Source: Paenibacillus sp. JNUCC32 (lineage in GTDB: Bacteria > Bacillota > Bacilli > Paenibacillales > Paenibacillaceae). From it: a DNA stretch of 64,000 nt. Each line of letters begins with the position of its first letter. Position 1 is the first letter of the stretch. The notes under the pieces were generated by a model. The model was not told where the DNA came from. It ran no database searches and saw nothing but the letters and a program-made list of their open reading frames with translations. This document shows positions 17,562-26,575 of this stretch, piece after piece. The stretch is from NCBI RefSeq assembly GCF_014863545.1, contig NZ_CP062260.1, forward strand, positions 1,612,001-1,676,000. Direction: 5' to 3'. The translations under genes and the position numbers were made by a program.

Positions 17562-17642
17562 ATGATGAAGTACAAAGACTACGTAGGAATGGAGAGGATC
17601 TGCATATGCACGGATCAGGACCGAATTACGGAAAATGGGTAG
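17562..17642 (+). CDS. Possible 26-residue upstream ORF overlapping the MMPL start
   Basis: Starting with ATGATG after a GAAGGAAG ribosome binding site, this frame encodes MMKYKDYVGMERICICTDQD and six more residues, stopping at 17642, which is 37 nt inside the MMPL gene in another frame. The Shine-Dalgarno sequence here is better than the one directly before the MMPL ATG (GGAGAGG). It could couple translation of the exporter or simply be chance. Not recognised. Confidence 0.25.
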   Translation: MMKYKDYVGMERICICTDQDRITENG

Positions 17643-19843
17643 CGGGAAAGCGAAGCAAATGGGTCACGCTCTGTGTATGGATACTCATCGCGCTGGCGTT
17701 GAATTTGCTATGGCCGGCTGTTGGAGATAAAGAGGATAACAATGCAGCCAATCTGAAGGAGGATGTTCCGTCCGTCGTAGCGGAAGCGATGGCCGACAAG
17801 GAATTTCCGAGCAACGGCGGCGTGCCGGCTCTCGTCGTATGGCATAAAGAAAGCGGATTAAACGAAGAGGATCTGACCAAGCTGCAGGAATTGACGGCAA
17901 GCCTTGAGTCCGATCCGCTCCCGTATCAGACGTTCGTCGTTCCTTTCCATCAGCTGCCTCCGCAAGCCTTAAGCGCACAGTTATCAGAGGATCGGAGCAC
18001 GCTGGTGATGCCTGTATTTTTTGAAGAAGATCAGGAGACGGACCAGCTTAAGGAAGGAACGGCCGAGCTGGAGAAGCGGTCGGAACAATTGCTGGGCAGC
18101 AATCCGTTTCAGGCTGCCGTTCAGAGCGGAGACGGAATCAGCGCTCGCGTAACGGGACCGGTGGGAATATCTATTGATGCAACCGGATTGTTTGAGGATG
18201 CCGACGTATCGCTCATGATTGCAACCGTGCTTCTTGTTCTGATATTGCTGCTGTTGATTTACCGTTCACCGATTCTGGCCCTGATTCCTTTGGTTGCGGT
18301 CGGCTTTGCGTATATGGTAACAAGCCCGATTCTCGGGTTCATGGCGGATCAAGGCTGGATCACGGTGGATTCCCAGTCCATCGCCATTATGACCGTGCTG
18401 CTCTTTGGAGCCGGAACGGATTATTGCTTGTTCCTGATCTCGAGATTCCGCCAGCTGTTATGGCACGAGCCCGATAAACGCAAGGCCTTGTTTCAGGCGA
18501 TTACCAGCTCATCAGGCGCTATTGCGATGAGCGGCTTCACGGTTGTATTGTCTCTGTTCGCGCTGCTGCTGGCTCAGTACGGGGCATATCAACGTTTTGC
18601 CGTGCCTTTCAGTTTGTCGATTCTCATCATGTTTATAGCCAGTCTGACATTGGTGCCCGCATTGTTGGCTATTTTCGGCAGAGGTTCGTTCTATCCTTTC
18701 ATTCCGAGAACCCCGGAGATGCAAGCGGAACGCGCCCGGAAAAAAGGAAAGCCGGTTCCTGCCCCTCACAAGGAGAAGGAGAGCCGGATCGGCCGCTTGG
18801 TGACAACGAAGCCTTGGACCGTCGTTTTGGCAGCATTGGTATTACTGGGTGGACTCGCGACGTTCTCGTCCCAAATCAAGTTCACTTACGATCTCTTATC
18901 CTCTTTCCCTGAGGATGTACCTTCGCGTGAAGGATTCGCCGTCATCGGCGAGCAGTTCTCGGAAGGAGAGCTTGCGCCGGTTCGCGTGATGGTGGACAGC
19001 GGGGGGCAAGCTTTGGACCTCGAGGAGCGGCTGAAAGCGCTGGATTACGTGGATCGCGTATCCGAGCCGCAGAATGGGGCCGAGAATAACGATATCATCG
19101 GTTATGAAATCGAGCTGTCCATGAATCCTTACTCCATGGAAGCAATGCAGCACATTCCGGATCTTCGGGAGATCGCGGAGGCTTCACTGGAGAAGGCAGG
19201 TGTCGGCAATCCGGCCGAAGCCGTGTGGATCTCCGGTCAAACGGCTACCCAGTACGACACCGAGATCGCTGGCGAGCATGATGCCAAATTGATCATCCCC
19301 GTCGTTATCGGCTTGATTACGTTGCTCTTATTGGTGTATTTGAGATCCGTTGTAGCTACCGTTTATCTGATTGCAACCGTCATTTTGTCTTACTTCTCGG
19401 CCCTCGGGCTTGGCTGGATCATCATTCATTACGGCCTGGGCGCCGAAGCCATCCAGGGAGCGATTCCGTTGTATTCGTTTGTGTTCCTGGTTGCGTTAGG
19501 CGAGGATTACAACATCTTCATGATCTCGAGCATATGGCAAAAGCGGAAGCAAATGCCGCTGAAGCAAGCGATCAAAGAAGGCGTTGGAGAGACCAGCTCG
19601 GTGATCACCTCGGCCGGCTTGATCCTGGCAGGAACCTTTGCCGTACTGGCCACGCTTCCGATTCAAGTGCTGGTACAGTTTGGGATCATCACGGCCATCG
19701 GGGTTATGCTGGATACGTTCATCGTGAGACCTTTCCTGGTACCCGCAATCACGACGCTGTTGGGCAAGTGGGCGTTCTGGCCGGGCAAAGCCCATATGGC
19801 GGCTGAGGAAAAGCCAGCTTTGAACGTTGAGAACAAAGCATAA
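17606..19843 (+). CDS. MMPL-family RND-type transporter
   Basis: A 745-residue membrane exporter with two homologous halves, each with one membrane segment, a large extracytoplasmic loop and a five-helix membrane bundle. The conserved Asp-Tyr motifs of the proton relay are FGAGTDYCLFLISRFR in the first half and ALGEDYNIFMISSIW in the second. A hydrophilic segment of about 30 residues (ERARKKGKPVPAPHKEKESR) divides the halves. Bacillus YdgH/YerP-type proteins are similar in plan. Likely exports lipids or amphipathic antimicrobials. Divergent from a TetR repressor. Confidence 0.9.
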   Translation: MHGSGPNYGKWVAGKRSKWVTLCVWILIALALNLLWPAVGDKEDNNAANLKEDVPSVVAEAMADKEFPSNGGVPALVVWHKESGLNEEDLTKLQELTASLESDPLPYQTFVVPFHQLPPQALSAQLSEDRSTLVMPVFFEEDQETDQLKEGTAELEKRSEQLLGSNPFQAAVQSGDGISARVTGPVGISIDATGLFEDADVSLMIATVLLVLILLLLIYRSPILALIPLVAVGFAYMVTSPILGFMADQGWITVDSQSIAIMTVLLFGAGTDYCLFLISRFRQLLWHEPDKRKALFQAITSSSGAIAMSGFTVVLSLFALLLAQYGAYQRFAVPFSLSILIMFIASLTLVPALLAIFGRGSFYPFIPRTPEMQAERARKKGKPVPAPHKEKESRIGRLVTTKPWTVVLAALVLLGGLATFSSQIKFTYDLLSSFPEDVPSREGFAVIGEQFSEGELAPVRVMVDSGGQALDLEERLKALDYVDRVSEPQNGAENNDIIGYEIELSMNPYSMEAMQHIPDLREIAEASLEKAGVGNPAEAVWISGQTATQYDTEIAGEHDAKLIIPVVIGLITLLLLVYLRSVVATVYLIATVILSYFSALGLGWIIIHYGLGAEAIQGAIPLYSFVFLVALGEDYNIFMISSIWQKRKQMPLKQAIKEGVGETSSVITSAGLILAGTFAVLATLPIQVLVQFGIITAIGVMLDTFIVRPFLVPAITTLLGKWAFWPGKAHMAAEEKPALNVENKA

Positions 19844-19860
19844 ACATTAGCAGCCTGTGA

Positions 19861-19906
19861 CACCCGCCTCATCTTTAGACTATTTATAAGATGAGGCGGG
19901 TGTTGC
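19861..19906. terminator. Intrinsic terminator after the MMPL gene
   Basis: A 15-bp stem CACCCGCCTCATCTT / AAGATGAGGCGGGTG (19861-19902), followed by TTGCATTTT. Confidence 0.75.
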
Positions 19907-19979
19907 ATTTTGACCAGTGCGGATGGCGTCTGGTAAGATAAGGTAGGAAACGCGGATAAAACTCAGAGGGATGTGCCCC

Positions 19980-20462
19980 ATGACAACGATACAACAAGCC
20001 ATTGAACTTCGTGCCGAAGGCAAACCGGAGGAAGCGAAAAAAATTCTCCTTGAGCTGCTGCCCCAATCCCCGGATGATCCGGATATCCATTATCAGCTGG
20101 CCTGGGTGCATGATATGATGGGCCTTGAGAGCGAAGCGGTTCCTTATTACGAGAAGGCGATCTCTTTAGGGCTGAAGGATCCCGAACGGTGCGGCGCCTT
20201 GCTTGGACTTGGAAGCACATACCGCACATTGGGGATGTACGGCAAATCCAAGGAGACATTCGAGCAGGGACTGCGGGATTACCCCGGGGCGCGGGAGTTC
20301 AGGGTGTTCTACGCGATGACCTTGTACAATTTGCGACAGTATGACAAGGCGATGGAACTGCTGCTTAGAGAATTAAGCGAAACCAGTAATGACGAGGGGA
20401 CCAGGAGCTACCAGAGAGCCATTGCTTTTTATTCTGATAAGCTTGATCAGGTTTGGAAATAA
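19980..20462 (+). CDS. Tetratricopeptide repeat protein
   Basis: A 160-residue soluble helical protein built of about three to four TPR units: IQQAIELRAEGKPEEAKKIL, PDIHYQLAWVHDMMGLESEA, GALLGLGSTYRTLGMYGKSK and FYAMTLYNLRQYDKAMELL. No signal peptide or catalytic domain. ATG at 19980 is preferred to the in-frame ATG at 19971 because AGAGGGATG precedes it at suitable distance. Such proteins serve as binding scaffolds; the partner is unknown. Confidence 0.85.
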   Translation: MTTIQQAIELRAEGKPEEAKKILLELLPQSPDDPDIHYQLAWVHDMMGLESEAVPYYEKAISLGLKDPERCGALLGLGSTYRTLGMYGKSKETFEQGLRDYPGAREFRVFYAMTLYNLRQYDKAMELLLRELSETSNDEGTRSYQRAIAFYSDKLDQVWK

Positions 20463-20675
20463 ACGTTATCGGCATCACTTTATTATTCTTGTTAGGCGAA
20501 CGATTCGTTCGAGTCTATGAAAAAACAATGTTATGCATCCAGCCCAAAGACGGACTATCATGAAATTGATCCTATCGTCACTTGCTTAACTGAATTTTAG
20601 ATTGCTTTCATCTCTCACTAAGGTTTGGACCTTATACTAAGTATGTCACTACAAGTGATGGAAGGAGCAACGACG

Positions 20676-20924
20676 ATGAACAAGAAAAACAAAATGAGTA
20701 TGTGGTCGATCGGATTGGGAAGTGCTTTTTTGATGATGATGTTAGCCAACCATGATAACGTTCATGATGGTCAAGCCCGAACCGGTATCGCTTCGAATGG
20801 AGTCAGATCCAACGTAGCCATTCAATCTGTCGACAAGAACGCAGCCGTTACAACCATGCCTGAGAAGCAGGAAATAACCCCTGAAATGATCAATCAATTC
20901 TTGAAAATAGTTGCAGAGACATAA
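20676..20924 (+). CDS. Small hypothetical protein with N-terminal signal/anchor
   Basis: An 82-residue protein. Residues 1-8 are basic (MNKKNKMS) and 9-25 hydrophobic (MWSIGLGSAFLMMMLAN), so it is probably membrane-anchored or secreted; the rest is polar and ends with a short predicted helix (TPEMINQFLKIVAET). GGAAGGAG stands 8 nt before the ATG. I do not recognise a family. It stands alone between the TPR protein and the ABC exporter pair. Confidence 0.65.
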   Translation: MNKKNKMSMWSIGLGSAFLMMMLANHDNVHDGQARTGIASNGVRSNVAIQSVDKNAAVTTMPEKQEITPEMINQFLKIVAET

Positions 20925-20953
20925 GAAATCTTGATTCCTATACGTAATCTGTT

Positions 20954-20990
20954 AGAAGACCAGCTCCCATGCCGAGGGGCTGGTCTTCTT
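20954..20990 (+). terminator. Likely terminator hairpin after the small anchored protein
   Basis: AGAAGACCAGC(CC) pairs with GGGGCTGGTCTTCT (20954-20989). The stem is strong but the following tract (TGGCG) has few T residues, so termination may be weak. Confidence 0.45.
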
Positions 20991-21155
20991 GGCGTGATCC
21001 AGAAGCTAGGGCTCAGGTTTTACTTGGTGCTGGTGCGTCCCATAACGATTTCTAGTAATTTATTTGAAAAACGGGAACCCACGTTCTTGTCATATCTTAC
21101 CATGGAGCTTATTATTATCAATAGGGTTAACCGAAGCGGAGGGATTATAAACGAA

Positions 21156-22943
21156 ATGCAAAGCGATCACACGTTAAACAGCAAGCGAAGGACCACGGGG
21201 ATTGGGATGTATCGGGAGATGCTCGCCAGGTACGTATTCCCCCATAAGAAGCTTCTGGCAGCCCTGACGGTGCTGCTGTTATTTTCCATTGGACTCCAAT
21301 TGATCAATCCGCAGATCATCCGGTATTTCATCGATACGGCTCAAGGAGAGGGAAGCCTGACCTCCCTTTATTATGCGGCAGGATTTTTTATTCTCTTTTC
21401 ATTGCTTCAACAAGGCGTTTCCATAGCGGCTGCTTATTATAGCGAGAACCTGGGCTGGACGACCACCAACAAGCTTCGTGCCGAGTTGGCGGAGCACTGC
21501 CTGTCGCTGGATATGAGCTTTCACAAAACCCAAACCTCCGGATCTCTAATTGAACGGGTGGATGGCGATGTGAATGCGCTCGCCAATTTCTTCTCCAGTT
21601 TCATTATCCATCTGTTCGGCAATCTGATCCTCATGCTCGGGATCCTGGCTTTGCTGTATCGGGAGAACTTCTGGATCGGCCTTGTCATGACGGTGTTTGT
21701 GGTCGGCAGCATTTACGTCATTCAACATATCCGGCGATTTGCGATACCGATCTGGAAGCGGTGGCGCGAGCTGAATGCGGATTTCTACGGATTCATCGGC
21801 GAGCACCTTGAAGGAACCGAAGATACGCGTGCCAACGGGGCGGCCGGATATGTCATGAATCGATTTTATGAGATGGCCAGGCGGATGCTGCCGGTTCGCG
21901 TTCGTGCGTTCATCGGATTTTTCTTGATGTGGAGCACCACGATATTGGTGTTTGCGCTTGGCAATGCAGCGGCTTTTATCGTGTGCGCCATACTGTGGAA
22001 GAACGGACAGGGCGGCTTGACGATCGGCTCCATCTATCTCGTGTTTTATTATACGGAGCTGCTGGCCAAGCCTATTGAGAAGATTCGCACCCAATTGGAG
22101 GATTTGCAAAAAGCGGATGCCAGCTTGATGCGGGTCCGCGACCTGCTTGCAACCGAGCCCAGGATCAAAGACGGCCCTGGCGCGCCGCTTCCGTCAGGCC
22201 CATTGTCGGTGGAATTCCGGAACCTTAACTTCGCTTACGAAGAGGGCGGGCAGGCTACGCTTGAAAATCTGCAGCTGCGCCTTGAGCCGGGCCAGACTCT
22301 TGGGCTGCTCGGCCGTACAGGCAGCGGCAAAACGACGATCGCACGCCTGCTGCTACGCTTCTATGATCCACAGGAGGGAAGCATCGAGCTGGCGGGAACC
22401 GATATTCGAGGCTGCAAGCTCCATGAACTAAGGCGGAAGGTCGCCATGGTCACGCAGAATATTGAGATTCTTGAGGGAACCGTCCGGGATAATCTGACCT
22501 TGTTTGATGAAGGCATAGCCGATACCCGTATTATATCCGTGTTAGAAGAGCTTGGACTAGGGGATTGGTACGGCTCGCTTCCCGAAGGGCTGGATACCAA
22601 TCTGGCTTCTGGAGGCGGAAGCCTGTCTGCGGGCGAGGCCCAGCTGCTGGCGTTTGCACGCGTATTTTTGACGGATCCGGGTCTTGTCATTCTTGATGAG
22701 GCTTCCTCCCGGCTTGATCCGTTAACGGAATACCGGATCGAAGCAGCCATTTCGCGTCTGCTGCAGGAGAAGACCTGCATTATAATTGCCCATCGTCTGG
22801 CTACGGTTCAGCGCGCCGACCGGATTCTCATACTGGAGAACGGAAGAATGCTCGAAAGCGGCCGCAGGGAAGAGCTGGCCTCAGATCCGCAATCGCGGTT
22901 CAGCCGCATGCTTGCCGTTGGAATGGAGGAGGTGCTGGCATGA
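21156..22943 (+). CDS. ABC exporter half-transporter A (canonical Walker B, degenerate signature)
   Basis: A 595-residue ABC half-transporter: membrane domain (~1-340) then nucleotide-binding domain. Walker A GRTGSGKTTI, Q-loop VTQNI, signature LSAGEAQ (degenerate from LSGGQ), Walker B VILDEASS with the catalytic Glu, H-loop IIAHRLAT. ATG at 21156 is the first plausible start; the open frame upstream contains a terminator-like hairpin. It overlaps the next gene by 4 nt (ATGA). Its intact Walker B would pair with the intact signature of the partner, as in heterodimeric exporters such as BmrCD or TM287/288. Confidence 0.9.
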   Translation: MQSDHTLNSKRRTTGIGMYREMLARYVFPHKKLLAALTVLLLFSIGLQLINPQIIRYFIDTAQGEGSLTSLYYAAGFFILFSLLQQGVSIAAAYYSENLGWTTTNKLRAELAEHCLSLDMSFHKTQTSGSLIERVDGDVNALANFFSSFIIHLFGNLILMLGILALLYRENFWIGLVMTVFVVGSIYVIQHIRRFAIPIWKRWRELNADFYGFIGEHLEGTEDTRANGAAGYVMNRFYEMARRMLPVRVRAFIGFFLMWSTTILVFALGNAAAFIVCAILWKNGQGGLTIGSIYLVFYYTELLAKPIEKIRTQLEDLQKADASLMRVRDLLATEPRIKDGPGAPLPSGPLSVEFRNLNFAYEEGGQATLENLQLRLEPGQTLGLLGRTGSGKTTIARLLLRFYDPQEGSIELAGTDIRGCKLHELRRKVAMVTQNIEILEGTVRDNLTLFDEGIADTRIISVLEELGLGDWYGSLPEGLDTNLASGGGSLSAGEAQLLAFARVFLTDPGLVILDEASSRLDPLTEYRIEAAISRLLQEKTCIIIAHRLATVQRADRILILENGRMLESGRREELASDPQSRFSRMLAVGMEEVLA

Positions 22944-24796
22944 AAACTAGGCATTTTTTCTGGCGGTTGATTATGTACCGCCCGGGGTTGTACCTCATCA
23001 ACCTGTTCGCGTGGTCCCTTATCCATATGGCCCCGCTTGTGCCCGGACTGTTAACCAAGGCCTTCTTCGACCATTTGGAAGGCACTTATTCTTTTCCTTA
23101 CGGCGTTTGGGCGATTGCGGTGCTGCTTATCGGCGCTGCCTTGGCACGGATTGCGCTGATCTTCGGCGGCTTTATGACAGACGTGCATTTCCGCTTCCGC
23201 ATCAGCACCTTGCTCCGCCGTAATATGCTGTCGCATGTCATGAAGGAGCCCGGCGCGCGAGCGATCCCTTGCTCGCCCGGAGAAGCCATCAGCAATTTCC
23301 GGGATGACGTGGATCAGGCCGAAGAAGCGACGAGCTGGTCAGTAGATACATTAGGGCTTGTCGGTTTCGTCATTGTCGCCAGCTGGATTCTCATATCCAT
23401 CGATCTGCAGCTTACGATTCTCGTGTTCGTTCCTTTGATTCTGGTGGTGACCGCAGCCCAGATCGCAACCGCGCGCATCCAGAAATACAGGGCGGCAAGC
23501 CGGGAATCGACCGCCAAGGTAACCGGGGCGATCAGCGAAATGTTTGCCAACGTGCAGGCGATCCAGGTCGCAGGAGCGGAGAAACGCGTGGTGGAGCGTT
23601 TCGTAAGTCTGAGCGAGAAACGGCGCCAATCCATGGTGAAGGATAAACTTCTGACGGAAACTTTGTCCTCCGTATTCACGAACTCCGTTAACCTCGGTAC
23701 CGGCCTGATCCTCGTGCTCGCAAGCCTTAAGATGCGAAACGGCGATTTTACCGTCGGGGATTTGTCCCTCTTTGTATATTATTTAACATTTGTTACCCAG
23801 CTCATATCGAACGTCGGCAATTTCATGACGTATTACAAGCAGATGGGCGTCAGCTTTCAGCGCATCAAATCCATGCTGCAAGGAGCACCGGCTTCTCTGC
23901 TTACCGCAGCCCATTACATTGGTATCGGCAAGGTTAAGAGCAAGCGAACCCATGAAGAGAATTCCGGTCATCATGCCGCAGGATATGGGCAACCGCATGG
24001 GGCATCCAATCACGCTGCCGGCGCTCCGATCAAAGACGGGATGGAAACGGCATATATCGAGGCACCTCCGCTCTCGCTGCTGGAAGCGCAAGGGCTGTCG
24101 TACCAGTATCCCGAAACCGGACGGGGCATTTCGAATATCAATCTGAGACTCGCGCGCGGTACCTTTACGGTCGTAACCGGGATGATAGGCAGCGGAAAAA
24201 CGACGCTGGTTCGCACATTGCTGGGCTTGCTGCCAGCCGAAAAGGGCGAAATCCGATGGAACGGCGAAAGGGTAACGGAGCCGGCTGATTTCTTCATACC
24301 GCCACAAAGTGCTTATACTGCGCAGATCCCAAGGCTGTACAGCGACAAACTGCGCAACAACATTCTGTTGGGTATATCCGAGCAGCCGGGCAGTCTGGAA
24401 CGCGCGCTTCATGCGGCCGTAATGGAAGAAGATATCAAACATCTGCAAAATGGGTTGGAGACGATGGTGGGTCCGCGCGGAGTCAAGCTGTCCGGCGGTC
24501 AAGCGCAGCGGACAGCCGCGGCAAGAATGTTGGTACGGGATGCGGAACTCTACGTATTCGACGATTTATCCAGTGCATTGGATGTTGAGACGGAGCGCAA
24601 GTTATGGGAGAGGCTGTTCAGCGAGCGCGGAGGTGCGACTTGTCTTGTGGTATCGCATCGGAAGGCTGCGCTTAACCATGCTGACCATATCATCGTGTTG
24701 AACGGCGGTGAGATTGAGGCCGAGGGCACGGCGGAGCAGCTGCTGGCTTCCAGCGAAAGCTTCCGACAGCTATGGTACGGCGAAGAAACAGGATAA
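22940..24796 (+). CDS. ABC exporter half-transporter B (canonical signature, degenerate Walker B)
   Basis: The 618-residue partner of the preceding gene. Membrane domain first, then an unusual polar linker (roughly residues 325-370) rich in His, Gly and Asn, then the ATPase domain: Walker A GMIGSGKTTL, signature LSGGQAQ, Walker B YVFDDLSSALD, where Asp replaces the catalytic Glu, and H-loop VVSHRKAA. The site formed by its Walker B and the partner's LSAGE should therefore be non-hydrolytic. Translationally coupled through the ATGA overlap. Substrate unknown; peptide or drug export are the usual roles. Confidence 0.9.
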   Translation: MKTRHFFWRLIMYRPGLYLINLFAWSLIHMAPLVPGLLTKAFFDHLEGTYSFPYGVWAIAVLLIGAALARIALIFGGFMTDVHFRFRISTLLRRNMLSHVMKEPGARAIPCSPGEAISNFRDDVDQAEEATSWSVDTLGLVGFVIVASWILISIDLQLTILVFVPLILVVTAAQIATARIQKYRAASRESTAKVTGAISEMFANVQAIQVAGAEKRVVERFVSLSEKRRQSMVKDKLLTETLSSVFTNSVNLGTGLILVLASLKMRNGDFTVGDLSLFVYYLTFVTQLISNVGNFMTYYKQMGVSFQRIKSMLQGAPASLLTAAHYIGIGKVKSKRTHEENSGHHAAGYGQPHGASNHAAGAPIKDGMETAYIEAPPLSLLEAQGLSYQYPETGRGISNINLRLARGTFTVVTGMIGSGKTTLVRTLLGLLPAEKGEIRWNGERVTEPADFFIPPQSAYTAQIPRLYSDKLRNNILLGISEQPGSLERALHAAVMEEDIKHLQNGLETMVGPRGVKLSGGQAQRTAAARMLVRDAELYVFDDLSSALDVETERKLWERLFSERGGATCLVVSHRKAALNHADHIIVLNGGEIEAEGTAEQLLASSESFRQLWYGEETG

Positions 24797-24872
24797 TTAG
24801 GCGGGAACAAATGTTCAACGCGAAGAAGACTTGATTAAATCAACGTCACCTTAGACAGAGGAGTGAGGGCCC

Positions 24873-25349
24873 ATGCCAATCGCAGAACAAATCCAGCTTG
24901 TTGTCCGCACGGCAGAACATCTGCCCGTCTTGAAAGAATTCGAGCTACCGGAGGACCAAGTCCAATTCACCTCTCATCCGAAAGAAGTTTTACACCTAGG
25001 GGAAGGTCAGTTTCCCATCGTCATTTTAGCTGATGGTCATCCTGTCGGTTTCTTTATCCTGCATGCTACGGAGCGCGTCAAGGAATATACAAGTCATTCT
25101 CATGCGATGCTGTTGACTGCTTTATCCATTGATCATCGACAGCAGCGTAAAGGTTACGCCAAACGAGGGATGCTTGCGCTGCCAGCGTTCATTAGGAGAG
25201 AATTTCCTTCCTGCAATGAGGTGGTGCTGGTCGTGAATCATAAGAATGTACCGGCTCAGCAGCTGTATGCAAGTGTTGGTTTCAAAGATACAGGCAGAAG
25301 AAGAATGGGGCCGATCGGAGAGCAATGGGTGATGAATCTAACCATCTGA
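24873..25349 (+). CDS. GNAT-family N-acetyltransferase
   Basis: A 158-residue acetyl-CoA-dependent transferase. Strand 4 and the pyrophosphate loop are visible as LTALSIDHRQQRKGYAKRG (Q/RxxG/A variant QRKGYA), and the C-terminal VVLVVNHKNVPAQQLYASVGF is the typical GNAT motif B. GAGGAG is upstream of the ATG. It follows the ABC pair by 76 nt and may share the transcript, but an independent promoter cannot be excluded. Substrate not predictable. Confidence 0.85.
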   Translation: MPIAEQIQLVVRTAEHLPVLKEFELPEDQVQFTSHPKEVLHLGEGQFPIVILADGHPVGFFILHATERVKEYTSHSHAMLLTALSIDHRQQRKGYAKRGMLALPAFIRREFPSCNEVVLVVNHKNVPAQQLYASVGFKDTGRRRMGPIGEQWVMNLTI

Positions 25350-25450
25350 TATAACAGCAGCTTTCTAAAGTGAAAAACATGCTGCCATCTTCGATCAACG
25401 TTGGAATTGGTGCTTAAGTTCATTCTATGATCGGATCATCATATAGGAGC

Positions 25451-25490
25451 AATGCCGCAAAGATCCTATGTCTTTGCGGCATTGCTTATT
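25451..25490. terminator. Bidirectional terminator between GNAT and hydrolase-like genes
   Basis: AATGCCGCAAAGA and TCTTTGCGGCATT form a perfect 13-bp stem (25451-25483) with loop TCCTATG. Tails are modest on both sides. Confidence 0.7.
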
Positions 25491-26331
25491 TAACCTGATT
25501 TATGCTCCGCCAGGTCGCTTCCAATTGCGAAGCGATATATTCGAGAATCGGTTTACTGTAGAAATATCCGCTGTGCGACAACGGATTCCAGCTTGTCAGC
25601 CAGTTACCCACGTTAACGGATATGTCTTGGCGTACCGTGCGGTCATACTCTTCGTTAATGCTTTTGAGGGGGTAAGCAAGGATATCGTCCTTATCATAGA
25701 AATTGACCCATTCACCCAGCAGATGTTCATAATAGAGCTTCAGCTGAGCTGAAGGAACCACGATCGGCTTGTCAAAGTCACGATAACGCATGCTCCACAG
25801 CGGCAAAGTGGTTCCGAGCGAATAGAACAAGGTCAGAAGTTCTCCTCGCTCCAGCGGTGCTTCGGGATTAACGACCAGACGATGCCCGCGGGAGGAAAAT
25901 TGCAGATCGTAGAAAAAATTGCTGGCGATCACGGACCCCAAGCTATGGGAGATTACGCATAACGGAGCACGGGGGCCGGCTGACAGGGCAAGGCGGTGCA
26001 GCGCCTCGCTAATCGTCCGATGAATGGCCTCGTAGTTCTGATCTTCGGATTCCACGGGCTGATAAGCCACGGCATCCGCCAGATTGTTGATTACGTACTG
26101 CCGGAGGTGCTGATAACGTAAACGGTAAGGTTTAATGCTGCTGCCGATTAATTCATCCTCGCGTGCCGCAAAAACATCGGCCCAATGCACGGCCTCCATG
26201 GCCAACTGCTCATGCGGGATGCCGGAGGTCCGGGAGAAGGTGTCCCTCAAGTTTTTCATGAATTTATCCGCATAACTTTTCTTTTGTGTTCCCAATCCGT
26301 GTACAATGATCACTGCAATTTTTTGCGTCAT
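25486..26331 (-). CDS. Alpha/beta-hydrolase-like protein
   Basis: A 281-residue protein with the features of a lipase/esterase fold: an N-terminal strand plus oxyanion region IAVIIVHGLGTQKK, a nucleophile elbow VISHSLGSVIAS (G-x-S-x-G variant SHSLGS), and a C-terminal His in NPLSHSGYFY, next to the family's usual catalytic position. No signal peptide, so probably cytoplasmic. It is an isolated gene between convergent and divergent neighbours. Substrate unknown; it could be a non-catalytic relative since the elbow lacks the first Gly. Confidence 0.7.
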   Translation of the reverse strand: MTQKIAVIIVHGLGTQKKSYADKFMKNLRDTFSRTSGIPHEQLAMEAVHWADVFAAREDELIGSSIKPYRLRYQHLRQYVINNLADAVAYQPVESEDQNYEAIHRTISEALHRLALSAGPRAPLCVISHSLGSVIASNFFYDLQFSSRGHRLVVNPEAPLERGELLTLFYSLGTTLPLWSMRYRDFDKPIVVPSAQLKLYYEHLLGEWVNFYDKDDILAYPLKSINEEYDRTVRQDISVNVGNWLTSWNPLSHSGYFYSKPILEYIASQLEATWRSINQVK

Positions 26332-26486
26332 CCAACTGCAGCCCCCTTCATCGGAAATGGAATGAATGGATATCTTTTACTCTTTATAAGCGATTAGCAC
26401 TTGAATTGTAAATAGGTTATTACAGCACGAGAGAATCCGGTGATTATTCGTAGCTCTATTGAGTCATTCCGCTCATGAACGATTTT

Positions 26487-26516
26487 GGTTACAATGAAGG
26501 GATAACCAATGGTAAC
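26487..26516. promoter_or_regulatory. Dyads upstream of the two-component genes
   Basis: GGTTA (26487-26491) and TAACC (26503-26507) are inverted repeats, and GTTAC/GTAAC arms (26488-26492, 26512-26516) overlap them. They lie 60-90 nt before the kinase start and could be an autoregulatory site of the response regulator. Weak evidence. Confidence 0.3.
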
Positions 26517-26575
26517 ATGGTAGGAAGAAAGGCGGGGTCATTACATTACTTTTATATTGAAATAGGAGGCAGGGT

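Noticed and set aside
20497..20511. Perfect palindrome CGAACGATTCGTTCG resembling a LexA box
   Set aside because: The Bacillus LexA box is CGAAC-N4-GTTYG; here the spacing is five bases, and neighbouring genes are not SOS genes.
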